Below are positions 24,966 through 33,341 of a DNA stretch of 39,125 bases, one piece after another. The translations under genes were made by a program, and so were the position numbers. Below the pieces are notes generated by a model. That model saw nothing but the letters and a program-made list of their open reading frames with translations, was not told the origin of the DNA and made no database searches. The stretch is from positions 1 to 39,125 of the forward strand of contig CALMUY010000165.1 of NCBI GenBank assembly GCA_937873005.1. The letters are read 5' to 3'. Position 1 is the stretch's first letter. Each line of letters opens with the position of its first letter. This DNA comes from an uncultured Aeromicrobium sp. (GTDB taxonomy: Bacteria > Actinomycetota > Actinomycetes > Propionibacteriales > Nocardioidaceae).

Positions 24966-25724
24966 ATGACGACCACAGCACTCATCACTGGCGCCACCGC
25001 CGGCATTGGTAATTCGTTCGCGCGCACCTTAGCCAAACGCGGCAACAACCTCGTGATTGTGGCTCGAGATGAACAGCGATTGAATACGCTGGCGGCCGAG
25101 TTGGAGAAGAAGCACCACATTTCGGTGGAGGTCTTGAGTGCCGATTTGGCCACAATCGACGGCGTAAATCGGGTTGCGGCTCGCCTCACCGAAAGTTCAG
25201 CCCCGATCGACATGCTGGTCAATAACGCTGGTGCTTCGCTCGCGGGCTGGTTCGGTTCTACGGACATCGCCGATGAGGATCGTCAACTCGACTTGCTCGT
25301 GCGCGCTCCGATGCACCTGATGGATGCTGCGCTCAAGTCGATGACGGGCCGAGGTCGCGGCACGATCATCAACGTAGCCAGTGTTGCTGCGTTCACTCCG
25401 CGTGGCGCTTATTCAGCCCACAAGGCCTGGCTCGTGAACTTGTCACAGTGGGCGAACATCAAGTATTCGGACGCCGGAATCACGGTGCAGGCATTGTGTC
25501 CGGGGTTCACGCGCACCGAGTTCCATCAGCGAATGGGTGCCGACATCACGAACGTCCCGCGTTGGATGTGGCTCAAGGCCGATACCGTAGTGCGCGGTTC
25601 GCTGAAGGACGCCGCGAAAGGCAAGCCCATTTCGGTGCCGTCGGTACGCTATAAGGTGCTCGCGTTTCTGTCGCGAAACATGCCAGCGGGGCTCGTCGCC
25701 AAGATCGCCAAGAAAGGTCGCTAG
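24966..25724 (+). CDS. short-chain dehydrogenase/reductase
   Basis: A 252-residue classical SDR. The NAD(P) loop TGATAGIG is at residues 8-15, NNAG at 86-89, and the catalytic Ser139, Tyr149 and Lys153 (YSAHK) are in place. The overall length and the C-terminal extension resemble the DltE-like or YqjQ type. CATGAT lies six bases before the ATG, so the message may be leaderless. It shares one base with the following hydrolase gene. Substrate unknown. Confidence 0.9.
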   Translation: MTTTALITGATAGIGNSFARTLAKRGNNLVIVARDEQRLNTLAAELEKKHHISVEVLSADLATIDGVNRVAARLTESSAPIDMLVNNAGASLAGWFGSTDIADEDRQLDLLVRAPMHLMDAALKSMTGRGRGTIINVASVAAFTPRGAYSAHKAWLVNLSQWANIKYSDAGITVQALCPGFTRTEFHQRMGADITNVPRWMWLKADTVVRGSLKDAAKGKPISVPSVRYKVLAFLSRNMPAGLVAKIAKKGR

Positions 25725-26566
25725 TGAGCGTCCCAAAGTCTCTCGACATTCCGGACTGCGTATACGTGTCACGGATTGCGTCCGAACGCGCTCTGCATGC
25801 TGCGCATATTTCTCGTGCAAAAGATCGGCGCGGTTCGATCTTGTTGATTCCCGGTTGGACGGGCAGCAAAGAAGATTTCACACCCCTGCATCCCTTGCTG
25901 GTTGCCGAGGGTTTCGATGTGGTTTCCTACGATCAGCGCGGCCAATACGAGTCGCCTGGCGGGCCGAACGATGATTACAGTCTGGCCGGGTTCGCCGATG
26001 ATGCGATGGCGGTCGCGAAGGCGGCTTTCCGTTCGGGTCCGCTGCATATTTTGGGGCATTCCTTTGGTGGTTTGGTAACTCAACAGTTGGCGATTTTGCA
26101 TGCCGACAAACTCACCTCGATTTCGCTCGTGTGTACGGGCCCTGGCGCGCTGGGTGATTCGGACACGCGTCCGTTACAACGCATCTCGAACGCGATCGGC
26201 AAACTTCCGCTGGCGCAGATTCACGACATGCGCGATCAGGGCCTGAAGCATCCTGCTCAAATCACGGCGTTTTTGGCACAGCGCTTTAACGCCAATTCGC
26301 CTGATTCGTTGAAGGCGATCACCCAACACCTCATCGACGCTCCCGACGAGATCGATCGGGTGGCAGCCACAGGGTTGCCTGTGTTTGTGGCGCGTGGGGA
26401 AACCGATGACGCGTGGCCGCATGCGGCCCAAGCCGACATGGCGAAACGGTTGGGAACCGAGATTGTGATTCTGCCGTCAGCAGCGCACTCCCCCGGCGTG
26501 GAAGCGCCAGAGGAACTCGTCGAGGCGTGGCTGCCGTTCTTGAACGCGCACACCAAGCCGCTGTAA
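25724..26566 (+). CDS. alpha/beta hydrolase
   Basis: A 280-residue alpha/beta-fold hydrolase. The oxyanion region PGWTGSKEDF, the nucleophile elbow GHSFGG (Ser113), an acid in GETDDAWP and the His in AAHSPG make a full catalytic triad. GTG overlaps the SDR stop (TAGTG), so both are translated together; an SDR with an esterase-like hydrolase suggests lipid or ester metabolism, which is inference. No signal peptide is seen. Confidence 0.9.
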   Translation: MSVPKSLDIPDCVYVSRIASERALHAAHISRAKDRRGSILLIPGWTGSKEDFTPLHPLLVAEGFDVVSYDQRGQYESPGGPNDDYSLAGFADDAMAVAKAAFRSGPLHILGHSFGGLVTQQLAILHADKLTSISLVCTGPGALGDSDTRPLQRISNAIGKLPLAQIHDMRDQGLKHPAQITAFLAQRFNANSPDSLKAITQHLIDAPDEIDRVAATGLPVFVARGETDDAWPHAAQADMAKRLGTEIVILPSAAHSPGVEAPEELVEAWLPFLNAHTKPL

Positions 26567-26711
26567 TTGTCTTGTCTGGTGGCAACCCTTGGACCCGGTG
26601 TTCCCGGCACCTGATTCATGCCCACCCCAACGTTCCTCACTTCCCTGTCGTCGGTTCCGGAACATCAACTATGCTTGACCAGTCCATTCTCGGAGGCAGG
26701 GCGGGGAAATC
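26567..26711 (+). promoter_or_regulatory. upstream region and promoter of the acyltransferase
   Basis: A TATGCT hexamer at about 26669-26674 is a reasonable -10 box. The remaining sequence is unremarkable; a short GGTG/CACC hairpin without a T run follows the hydrolase. Confidence 0.35.
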
Positions 26712-28751
26712 TTGAGTCACGTTGAACAAGCGAGATCGTCATCCCATCGTCTTGATATTCAAGGTCTGCGCGCGATCGCGGTGGTGATGGTCGTCGGGTT
26801 TCACGCAGGGCTGCCCATGCCTGGCGGCTTCGTCGGCGTCGATGTTTTCTTCGTTATTTCAGGCTTCGTCATCACTGCCATGTTGTTGCGTGAAGCACAA
26901 CGGTCGGGCCAGATCCGTTTAGGTACGTTCTACGTTCGCCGTTTCAAACGGCTCATTCCGGCTTTGGCCACCGTTGTCGGCCTCACATTGATTGTTTCGC
27001 TTTTCCTCATCTCGCCGATCAAAGGTCAGGAAGAAACGGCAAAAACAGGCTTGGGCGCCATGCTTTTCGCCGCGAACATCATGCTCGCTCGCATTGGTGG
27101 CGGCTATTTCGCTACGGCTGCTGAGTTGAACCCACTTCTTCACACCTGGTCGCTTTCGGTGGAGGAACAGTTCTATTTCATTTTGCCGGTTTCGTTCGCG
27201 TTGGGCCTGCTGGTAGCGAAACGCCTCGGTCACCTGCGCGGCGTGTTGATCAGCATCGTCGTGTTCATGGGCGCTGTTTCCTTTGCCGTGATGGCCGCAG
27301 GAGTGAATGGCATCGAAATTCCGCTGGTCCCCCGGTGGCTTCTAGGTTTTTACGCCGCGTCAACCCGCACATGGGAGTTCGCTGCCGGTGCGTTGTTGGC
27401 ACTCGGCTGGAGTCGACTGTCTACTCTGCGAGTTTCACGGCGAAGTGGATTTGTCTTGGCTGCGACGGGAACCGCGATGCTGGCGGCCTCGATATGGCTC
27501 ATCGATTCGGCTACTCCGTGGCCTAGCCATTGGACGCTCTTGCCGGTCCTCGGCACTGTGCTTCTCATTTCAGCAGGTTTGGGTGAGGGCACTGTTTTCA
27601 CGCGAGTTCTGGAGTCTCGCGCCATGGTGGCCATCGGGGATCGCTCGTATTCGATCTACTTATGGCATTGGCCGTTCATCGTGTTTGCGCACATCCTGTG
27701 GTCGCCCTCTCCATGGATTTTGACGACCGCAGCGCTCATTTCGCTTGTCCCCGCGTACGCGTCTTATCGTTGGATCGAGCAGCCTTTGCGCACCCATAAG
27801 GCACATCGCGGCTTCCCGCTTGTGCGTTTCGTGTCGATCACGACTGTGCCGGCGTTGCTTTTGTCTGGGGTTCTGTTCGTGTCAGCGCAAACGAATGTGG
27901 GCAACTCGACACTCAACGCGTTCGACGCACAACTTGAGCCGCACCATTTGGCGAAGGCGAAAGGCTGCTTCGCGAACGGGTGGGAAAGCCCTTGGTTGTG
28001 CAGTTGGAACAACGCCGAGGACGGTCCGCCCATTTATCTCGTGGGCGATTCAAATGCCGATCAGTTTTCTGAAGCGTTGCTCGCAAGCAGCACGACCCTG
28101 TCTCGCCCGTTCGTCGGTGTCACGCATCACGGATGCCCGTATCCCGACATCAGGCCACGCTCATTCGATGCTGAAGAGCCAACGTGTCGAGCGTTTGCTG
28201 AAAACGCTGGTGTATTTCTGAACACTGAAGCCGAGCCGGGGATTGTGGTGCTTTCTAGTTCGTGGCGTCAATACCTGTTTGACGATACGCGTAAGGAAGG
28301 CCCTCGGACCGGCGCCAGCCGAGCCGAAACACTTCGCTCACTGGAATTGTCCTTGACTCAGGCCGTCAACGAGCTCCAAGAATCGGGGCATACCGTTGTG
28401 ATTGTCCAGACGATACCGCACTGGATTTTTTCCCAAAGACCTTTGAGTTGGGTTTCGTGCTCGATCACGCGTCTCGCGCGGGATGGCTGCCGCCAGACCA
28501 TGACTTTCAACGAACTCCCCGAGGCACATCGCCTGATCGCCGACGTAATCACCACTGTTGGTGCCGAAACCGGCGCCTACGTTTTTGACGTGACGGACGA
28601 AGTTTGCCCGAAATCCACCTGCACGACAGTTCGCGAGGATGGACTGCTCCCCTACCGCGACCTCAACCACGTCACCGTGAAGCAAAGCGAAGAATTAGGT
28701 CCCGTCTTCACTCAAGAAATCACGAAGGCGCTCGAATCTTCCCAACGTTAG
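26712..28751 (+). CDS. membrane acyltransferase with C-terminal SGNH domain (OafA/OatA-type)
   Basis: A 679-residue protein. The N-terminal ~380 residues form an acyltransferase-3 domain with about ten membrane helices; LDIQGLRAIAVVMVVGFHAG carries the conserved His and HTWSLSVEEQFYF is a family signature. The C-terminal extracytoplasmic part is an SGNH esterase-like domain with GDSNADQF and a late DLNH (D-x-x-H) pair. Such two-domain enzymes O-acetylate cell-wall or surface glycans. The start is TTG 26712 after GGGGAAATC. It stands alone and is convergent with the PHP gene. Confidence 0.9.
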   Translation: MSHVEQARSSSHRLDIQGLRAIAVVMVVGFHAGLPMPGGFVGVDVFFVISGFVITAMLLREAQRSGQIRLGTFYVRRFKRLIPALATVVGLTLIVSLFLISPIKGQEETAKTGLGAMLFAANIMLARIGGGYFATAAELNPLLHTWSLSVEEQFYFILPVSFALGLLVAKRLGHLRGVLISIVVFMGAVSFAVMAAGVNGIEIPLVPRWLLGFYAASTRTWEFAAGALLALGWSRLSTLRVSRRSGFVLAATGTAMLAASIWLIDSATPWPSHWTLLPVLGTVLLISAGLGEGTVFTRVLESRAMVAIGDRSYSIYLWHWPFIVFAHILWSPSPWILTTAALISLVPAYASYRWIEQPLRTHKAHRGFPLVRFVSITTVPALLLSGVLFVSAQTNVGNSTLNAFDAQLEPHHLAKAKGCFANGWESPWLCSWNNAEDGPPIYLVGDSNADQFSEALLASSTTLSRPFVGVTHHGCPYPDIRPRSFDAEEPTCRAFAENAGVFLNTEAEPGIVVLSSSWRQYLFDDTRKEGPRTGASRAETLRSLELSLTQAVNELQESGHTVVIVQTIPHWIFSQRPLSWVSCSITRLARDGCRQTMTFNELPEAHRLIADVITTVGAETGAYVFDVTDEVCPKSTCTTVREDGLLPYRDLNHVTVKQSEELGPVFTQEITKALESSQR

Positions 28752-28760
28752 GTTCACGGG

Positions 28761-28790
28761 GTTGCCGCGAAACGAGTTGCCGCGATGTAG
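28761..28790. repeat. 15-bp direct repeat after the acyltransferase gene
   Basis: GTTGCCGCGA occurs at 28761-28770 and again at 28776-28785, a period of 15, in the gap between convergent genes. Confidence 0.7.
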
Positions 28791-28797
28791 CGCAGCC

Positions 28798-29625
28798 TTA
28801 GAGGACCAACAGTTTTTCGAGTTCTTCAGGGTCGGTCATGTTCGCTCCGAGTGCGAACGACGGGCCTTTTCCGGTGCCGTGATAATCGCTCGATCCGGTT
28901 TTCACGAGGCCGAGGTCGTCGGCGATTCCGCGCAGTTGGGCGCGTTCAAGGACACCGTGGTCGAGGTGGTCCACTTCGATGCCGGCCAATCCAAGACCTT
29001 GCAGTTCTGCGAAGAATTCGGTGCTGATCATGTCGGCGCTTTCGCGCGCTAAGGGGTGTGCGAGCACGGGTTTCCCGCCGGCCGCGACCACGAGTTTGAT
29101 CGCTTCGTGCAGTTCGATCGAGTACTTGTGCACATAGCCGGGGCGCCCCTGAGCGAGCCAGAGCGCGAACGTTTCATCACGGTCGCGCGCTTGCCCGGTG
29201 GCGACCATCGCGTCGGCCACGTGGGGTCGGCCGAGCGAGGCGGCAGCTGTCGATTGGGCGCGCACGTCTTCAATGGTGAGGTTGATGCCGTGGGCGGCGA
29301 GTCGCGCGAGCGTTTCGGGGATGCGTGCTTCACGAGCCGAGAGCACGCGGTTCAGTTCGTCGGCCAGCGGCGCGTAGGTGGGGTCAGGTTCGTACGCCAA
29401 CAGGTGGAAGTTGTGGTCGCCAATTTCGGTCGAGATTTCGATGCCACCGATGAATCGGATGCCGTGTTCGTTGGCAGCCGCGCGCGCTTCGTCCCAGCCG
29501 ACGGTGACGTCGTGGTCGGTAAGTGCCACGACGTCGAGGCCCGCTTCAGCAGCGTGCCGGATGAGGTCCGTGGGACTGTCAGTGCCGTCGGAGCGGTTCG
29601 AGTGAGTATGCAGGTCGATGCGCAT
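28798..29625 (-). CDS. PHP domain phosphoesterase
   Basis: A 275-residue PHP-family protein. Metal ligands are visible in DLHTHSNRSDG (His6, His8), ALTDHD, the late HPLA and SSDYHG segments. Length and motif set resemble YciV/RNase AM type 3',5'-nucleoside bisphosphate phosphatases, which degrade pAp and trim short RNA; the exact substrate here is inference. It is convergent with the acyltransferase and lies 120 bases before (downstream on its strand of) hipA. Confidence 0.88.
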   Translation of the reverse strand: MRIDLHTHSNRSDGTDSPTDLIRHAAEAGLDVVALTDHDVTVGWDEARAAANEHGIRFIGGIEISTEIGDHNFHLLAYEPDPTYAPLADELNRVLSAREARIPETLARLAAHGINLTIEDVRAQSTAAASLGRPHVADAMVATGQARDRDETFALWLAQGRPGYVHKYSIELHEAIKLVVAAGGKPVLAHPLARESADMISTEFFAELQGLGLAGIEVDHLDHGVLERAQLRGIADDLGLVKTGSSDYHGTGKGPSFALGANMTDPEELEKLLVL

Positions 29626-29706
29626 CTTTTCAGTCTATCGGCGAGACTGTCCATACCTTCGCTTCTAACGACGGCACGCCCTACTCTTTGGCAGTGCGCC
29701 CGCCGC

Positions 29707-29754
29707 AGTCGGCGCCCTAGTCAACGCCCTGGTTAGCGCCGTGGTCAGCGCAGG
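29707..29754. repeat. 12-bp tandem repeat covering the hipA stop
   Basis: Four imperfect 12-base copies: AGTCGGCGCCCT, AGTCAACGCCCT, GGTTAGCGCCGT and GGTCAGCGCAGG. The hipA stop lies in the fourth; copies two and three also carry stop codons in that frame (TGA, TAA). Confidence 0.8.
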
Positions 29755-30977
29755 GGCCGATACCCGTGCAACACGCCGGGGTTGAGGAACTGCCTGCGCC
29801 ACAAGTAGTCACGATCGGCCGAGGACACTCTGTTTTCGTCTGCTGCTTCAGCGAAGTGCGACTCGATGGTGTCGATAATCCGGTCAATCACTTCACGCGC
29901 TTCGTTGCTGTTTAGCCCGTACATTCCCGCGTGCCGGAAGAGGCTGGCGAAATTCGAGGCCTTCTCTCCGTCGGAACCGTAGGCCATCGCCTGCGTCGCA
30001 GTCTCGCCCGAGCGTGGCCCTGGTGCGAGATCGTAGGCAGGCGTTAGTTTCAGAGATCTTCCGTCCCAAAAAGCAGCTTGGTTTCGGGCGTGGTCGTCTG
30101 AATTGGAGATGGCGATGTTGAACGCGATTCGCTCAAACAGTGCCGGCCCTGCTGTCGTGTCTCCGTGCGCGCGCAGGACGTCGTTGAGGGTTGGATACGT
30201 GACGTACCTGGCAGCATTCTCGTCTTCTAGCGCCATCGTCAGCCCCGAGACGACATGGTGACGCTGACCGTCGGGTTCGCGGTCGAACCTGCGGACAAGC
30301 AGCACTTCACGTCCGAGCGAGGTAATAACCCGAGTTTCCGGGACCTCAATACCCACGCGACGCGCAAGCGACATCGCGGTACCTTCAGCATTCGGCACCG
30401 AGAAAAACCGGTCAGAAGTCGCCGACAGCTTCGCGATCCACTCGCCGGCGACTTCGTCTCGAACGAGTACCTTCGGTCGGGCCCCGCCGATGCTTGTGCC
30501 GTGGATCAACGCTTCAACTACCGAGTCCGAGAGTTGGATTCCTTCTTGGAGGCGCTCGGCGGCTTCATGCAGTTCGGCCAGCGGTGCCTCGTCAATTCGT
30601 GGCGCATAGACGTCGGGCCGTTCTTGGAAATCGATGGCGCCGAGCCGGTTAGTTCCCGAGGCCAACATGTAGAACTCTTCGGGATGGGTGCCTTCGTCGG
30701 CCTGGAGGCGCGTTTCGATGACACGTCGCCCCCATGAGTCTGGGCATCCGTCTCGAATGGCGCCCGCGAGGGTGAGGCCGTGTGCTGGTTCGATCCAGCC
30801 GGCAGCGAGAGGTAGTTCGGGCCCGTAAAGACTGATCGCGTTGGGATTGTCGCGGTAGGAACGCGCATAGCCAAACTCGAGTCGTCCACCAACGCGACGG
30901 AGTCTGCCGGCGACGATCGGCTCGGTTGCGCGAGGAAGCCATGTCCAGACGTAGACGTCAGAAGTCGAGGTCGCCAT
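29745..30977 (-). CDS. hipA: HipA-type toxin kinase
   Basis: A 410-residue HipA-family Ser/Thr kinase. The Gly-rich regulatory loop GTSIGGARPK is at about residues 160-169, the catalytic loop SNSDDHARN at 291-299 and the metal-binding YDLAPG at 315-320, so the kinase looks intact. HipA of E. coli phosphorylates glutamyl-tRNA synthetase; the target here is unknown. ATG 30977 overlaps the end of hipB by 20 bases. The gene is complete, with its stop in a 12-base tandem repeat. Confidence 0.9.
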   Translation of the reverse strand: MATSTSDVYVWTWLPRATEPIVAGRLRRVGGRLEFGYARSYRDNPNAISLYGPELPLAAGWIEPAHGLTLAGAIRDGCPDSWGRRVIETRLQADEGTHPEEFYMLASGTNRLGAIDFQERPDVYAPRIDEAPLAELHEAAERLQEGIQLSDSVVEALIHGTSIGGARPKVLVRDEVAGEWIAKLSATSDRFFSVPNAEGTAMSLARRVGIEVPETRVITSLGREVLLVRRFDREPDGQRHHVVSGLTMALEDENAARYVTYPTLNDVLRAHGDTTAGPALFERIAFNIAISNSDDHARNQAAFWDGRSLKLTPAYDLAPGPRSGETATQAMAYGSDGEKASNFASLFRHAGMYGLNSNEAREVIDRIIDTIESHFAEAADENRVSSADRDYLWRRQFLNPGVLHGYRPLR

Positions 30978-31305
30978 CGTCGTCCTTGAGTTTCGGCGGG
31001 CGCACACGCTGACCGATCAGTGATAGACGTTCTTCGCCTCGGTGCCGCATGCGCGCAAGTTCGGCTTTGTCTTCGACACCGAATAGTGGGACGCCGGTCA
31101 GTACTGCTGCGTTGAGGACTGTGCCGATTGCGGTTCCTGGCGCACCCGTCTCGATGGCATGCACCGTTGTTGGCGACACGCCAAGGCGCTCGGCTAAGTC
31201 GGTTGCGGTCCATTCGCGCTCGTGACGAGCTTGGCGAATCTGTTGCCCGAGTACGCGGGTGGCATCGGCGGCCGCAGACATCATCGAAATTGGGCGACGA
31301 GCCAT
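30958..31305 (-). CDS. hipB: HipB-type XRE antitoxin
   Basis: A 115-residue protein with an XRE helix-turn-helix (IRQARHEREWTATDLAERLG leading into VSPTTVHAIETG). The last ~45 residues are charged and rich in Lys/Asp. It would bind DNA, repress its operon and neutralise HipA. ATG 31305 has AAGG eight bases upstream; GTG 31314 is an alternative. The antitoxin-first order and overlapping genes are standard for this family. Confidence 0.85.
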   Translation of the reverse strand: MARRPISMMSAAADATRVLGQQIRQARHEREWTATDLAERLGVSPTTVHAIETGAPGTAIGTVLNAAVLTGVPLFGVEDKAELARMRHRGEERLSLIGQRVRPPKLKDDDGDLDF

Positions 31306-31315
31306 GAGCGACACC

Positions 31316-31346
31316 TTAAACTAGTTATTAACTTCCTTAAGCAACA
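31316..31346. promoter_or_regulatory. palindromic operator candidate of hipBA
   Basis: Two overlapping palindromes sit just before hipB in an unusually AT-rich stretch: AACTAGTT at 31319-31326 and AGTTATTAACT at 31323-31333, flanked by TTAA repeats. Position fits HipB autorepression. Confidence 0.5.
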
Positions 31347-31393
31347 ATTTAACACGGATTAGGCGCATTGCGATGGCTCCCGCGCCACGGGCG

Positions 31394-31777
31394 TCACTGG
31401 GGTGAGAGCCAGTCCCAGCCGGGGATGTTGCGGGCGATCCAATACGCGAGCACAACTACGAGCAGTCCCCAAATCCAGCCGGGGCGGATGCGAGACGGTG
31501 ACCAGGTGGTGCGGCCGGCGATACGCAGCCCCCACATCACCCACGCGAACGCCACAAACGGCAACAGCGCTACGGCAAGCGGGTTGCGTTCTAGCGCGCC
31601 GAGTACGTCGCCTTGGGTCAATGCGTGAATCGCACGCAGGCTGCCGCAGCCGGGGCAATAGAGTCCGCTGATTGCGAGGAACGGGCAGGTGGGATAGTGG
31701 CCGGGTTGTTCGGGCGAGACGGTCGCCAAGAGGCCGATCGCACCGAAGCCGGCAGCCGTGACTGCGGCAAAAGACAA
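31394..31777 (-). CDS. DUF2752 membrane protein
   Basis: About 127 residues with three membrane helices. The DUF2752 signature is clear: CPFLAISGLYCPGCGSLRA, with Cys residues flanking GLYCPGCG. TTG 31777 is chosen because GGGGGAG lies about seven bases upstream; the longer frame overlaps the CD225-like gene. It follows that gene on the same strand by 70 bases, a pairing common in actinobacteria. Function unknown. Confidence 0.8.
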   Translation of the reverse strand: MSFAAVTAAGFGAIGLLATVSPEQPGHYPTCPFLAISGLYCPGCGSLRAIHALTQGDVLGALERNPLAVALLPFVAFAWVMWGLRIAGRTTWSPSRIRPGWIWGLLVVVLAYWIARNIPGWDWLSPQ

Positions 31778-31847
31778 CGCCCCGCTCCCCCGTGAAGATT
31801 TCGGGGGCGCGAGGGCGTCGTCGTGTTGCTTCAGTTCAGTGCCTCGT

Positions 31848-32159
31848 TCAGTAGGTGGTGCTGCTGTCGACGCCAGCGCCAATGAGCGCAACAAAGGCGA
31901 TAGCGTAAATAACGCCAACGAGCACGCCGCAGACGGCCGCGATGATGGCCCACTTCTTGGCAGCAGCCGAAGACGCTTGCGCACCGGCGAGGTCACCTGA
32001 CATGACTTGTCCGTTGACCTTCGCCGCGTACACGATCGACACAATTCCGAACGGGAGGCAGCAAAACAGTGTGGTCAGGATCGCCCACACGAGGTTGTTG
32101 GGCGGTGGCGTTTGTCCGCCGTACGGGTTGACTGCTGGCGGTGGTGGGTATTCACTCAT
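31848..32159 (-). CDS. CD225/dispanin family membrane protein
   Basis: A 103-residue protein: a Pro/Tyr-rich N-terminus (MSEYPPPPAVNPYGG), then two membrane segments around 23-45 and 70-95. CLPFGIVSIVYAAKV and the basic/Ala-rich linker are typical of CD225 (interferon-induced-transmembrane-like) bacterial proteins. GAGGGG lies six bases upstream of the ATG. No function is known in bacteria. Confidence 0.87.
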   Translation of the reverse strand: MSEYPPPPAVNPYGGQTPPPNNLVWAILTTLFCCLPFGIVSIVYAAKVNGQVMSGDLAGAQASSAAAKKWAIIAAVCGVLVGVIYAIAFVALIGAGVDSSTTY

Positions 32160-32270
32160 GGGGTCCCCTCGGTTGAATCAAGCTAATGTACTGGTCGCTT
32201 CACCCTATCGGTAAAGCGAACCCGAATGGGCACCCTCGCGAAATATTCCGCGAGTTACGTTACGAAAACG

Positions 32271-32636
32271 CTACCCATACCAGTTGGCAAATTTTTCCGC
32301 GGCACGTGCGGCATCGGTAACCCCTGCTGCCATCGAAACGACAAGGTCGAAGGCCTCGTCGTCGGGTGCATTGAGGTCGATGTCGTTGAGTGCATAGAAG
32401 ACGACGACGGCGAGCCATGCTAGGCGCTTGTTCCCGTCAACCGGGGCATGGTTGCGCACGATCGACTCGAGCAGCACCGCGGCTTTCAGGTCGGTCGAGG
32501 GATACGACTCATGCCCATAGATAACACTTGACGGTCGGTGTGCTGCCGAGTCGAGTAATCCGATATCGCGAATGGGGCCAACGCGAAGATCATTCACGAG
32601 AGTGACGAGATCTTCGAGTGTGAGGTAGGTTGTCAC
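32271..32636 (-). CDS. doc: Doc-type Fic-fold toxin
   Basis: A 121-residue Fic/Doc protein. The active loop is HAPVDGNKRLAW at residues 63-74: catalytic His63 and the GNKR anion hole are present, while the usual aromatic residue two after His is Pro. Doc phosphorylates EF-Tu in the studied phage P1 case. GTG overlaps the antitoxin stop by four bases (GTGA), so they are co-translated. Confidence 0.88.
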   Translation of the reverse strand: MTTYLTLEDLVTLVNDLRVGPIRDIGLLDSAAHRPSSVIYGHESYPSTDLKAAVLLESIVRNHAPVDGNKRLAWLAVVVFYALNDIDLNAPDDEAFDLVVSMAAGVTDAARAAEKFANWYG

Positions 32637-32836
32637 CGGCCGAGCCGCTCCAAGAGGTCTGCATATCGCACGCGAGCAGTTGCCGAAATCTCGTTTACTC
32701 GCGATTCATGCGCTCGGCGAGTTGCGGCGTCCGTGATGGCGCGCGCTGCTGCTTCTTGTTTACTCACTCCATCCGCACGAGCGAGCGTTTCCAGTGCACG
32801 ATCCTGCTCGTCGGTTAACCTCAGCGTCATTGCCAT
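32633..32836 (-). CDS. ribbon-helix-helix antitoxin partner of Doc
   Basis: A 67-residue protein starting MAMTLRLTDEQDRALETLA, a ribbon-helix-helix DNA-binding pattern, with a charged C-terminus that would bind Doc. Most Doc toxins pair with Phd-fold antitoxins, and this RHH partner is a known variant. ATG 32836 is preferred to the longer frame: TATCAT (reverse strand 32843-32848) lies six bases before it, so the transcript may be leaderless and repressed through the overlapping palindrome. Confidence 0.82.
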   Translation of the reverse strand: MAMTLRLTDEQDRALETLARADGVSKQEAAARAITDAATRRAHESRVNEISATARVRYADLLERLGR

Positions 32837-32843
32837 TTTTCTA

Positions 32844-32862
32844 TGATACCACTTTGGTATCA
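32844..32862. promoter_or_regulatory. perfect palindromic operator of the RHH/Doc module
   Basis: TGATACCA-CTT-TGGTATCA is a perfect 8-base inverted repeat with a 3-base spacer. It overlaps the likely -10 box (TATCAT) eight bases upstream of the antitoxin start, so binding by the RHH antitoxin would block transcription. Confidence 0.75.
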
Positions 32863-32981
32863 CTGGCGGAGCCTGTCAGAGCGGCTCGAACTCAGGAGCT
32901 CCTAGTTCAGTTCCCAGGCGTTGTTCGGCGCGGTAGGCACACCCAGTCGATGGGGAATTTCGGGTGACCTTTCACTCGGCC

Positions 32982-33005
32982 CCTAGATATATCTAGAAAT
33001 CTAGG
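32982..33005. promoter_or_regulatory. palindromic operator of the relBE-like module
   Basis: CTAGATATATCTAG (32983-32996) is a perfect 14-base palindrome nested in a wider repeat pair CCTAGAT (32982-32988) and ATCTAGG (32999-33005). It lies 35-58 bases upstream of the antitoxin ATG, where the promoter should be. Confidence 0.7.
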
Positions 33006-33039
33006 CAATACTTTAGATAGAGAAGAAACGAGGGACACA

Positions 33040-33336
33040 ATGAAAATAAATGTTGAAAATATCGTTTCGGTATCTCAGGTCAGCCAGAAAGGCATTTCTT
33101 GGCTCGTGAGCCAAGCCGAAGCAGGCAACGACATGCTGATTTTAAAGAATTCAGAGCCTGCGGTAGTGGTTTCTCACATCGACACGATGACGCGTTTGAG
33201 CGATCTGGAAGAGTTCGCGAGCGATCTGCGTCTGCTCGCGGCAACGATGGCGCGCGAAGCAGTCGATAGTGGCGAACGTTTCGATCTAAACGAGGTCCTT
33301 AACGAGTTTGATGTCGTGCTTGATGGCGAGAACTGA
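33040..33336 (+). CDS. Phd/YefM-like antitoxin of the RelE-type toxin
   Basis: A 98-residue protein. The N-terminal half (VSQVSQKGISWLVSQA, then LILKNSEPAVVVSH) has the Phd/YefM pattern: a sheet-helix DNA-binding domain with the NxxPxAVL-like stretch. The C-terminal half is acidic and would wrap the toxin. GAGGG precedes the ATG by six bases. Codon use at the 5' end (AAA ATA AAT) is AT-rich compared with the core genes. Confidence 0.82.
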   Translation: MKINVENIVSVSQVSQKGISWLVSQAEAGNDMLILKNSEPAVVVSHIDTMTRLSDLEEFASDLRLLAATMAREAVDSGERFDLNEVLNEFDVVLDGEN

Positions 33337-33341
33337 GACGG

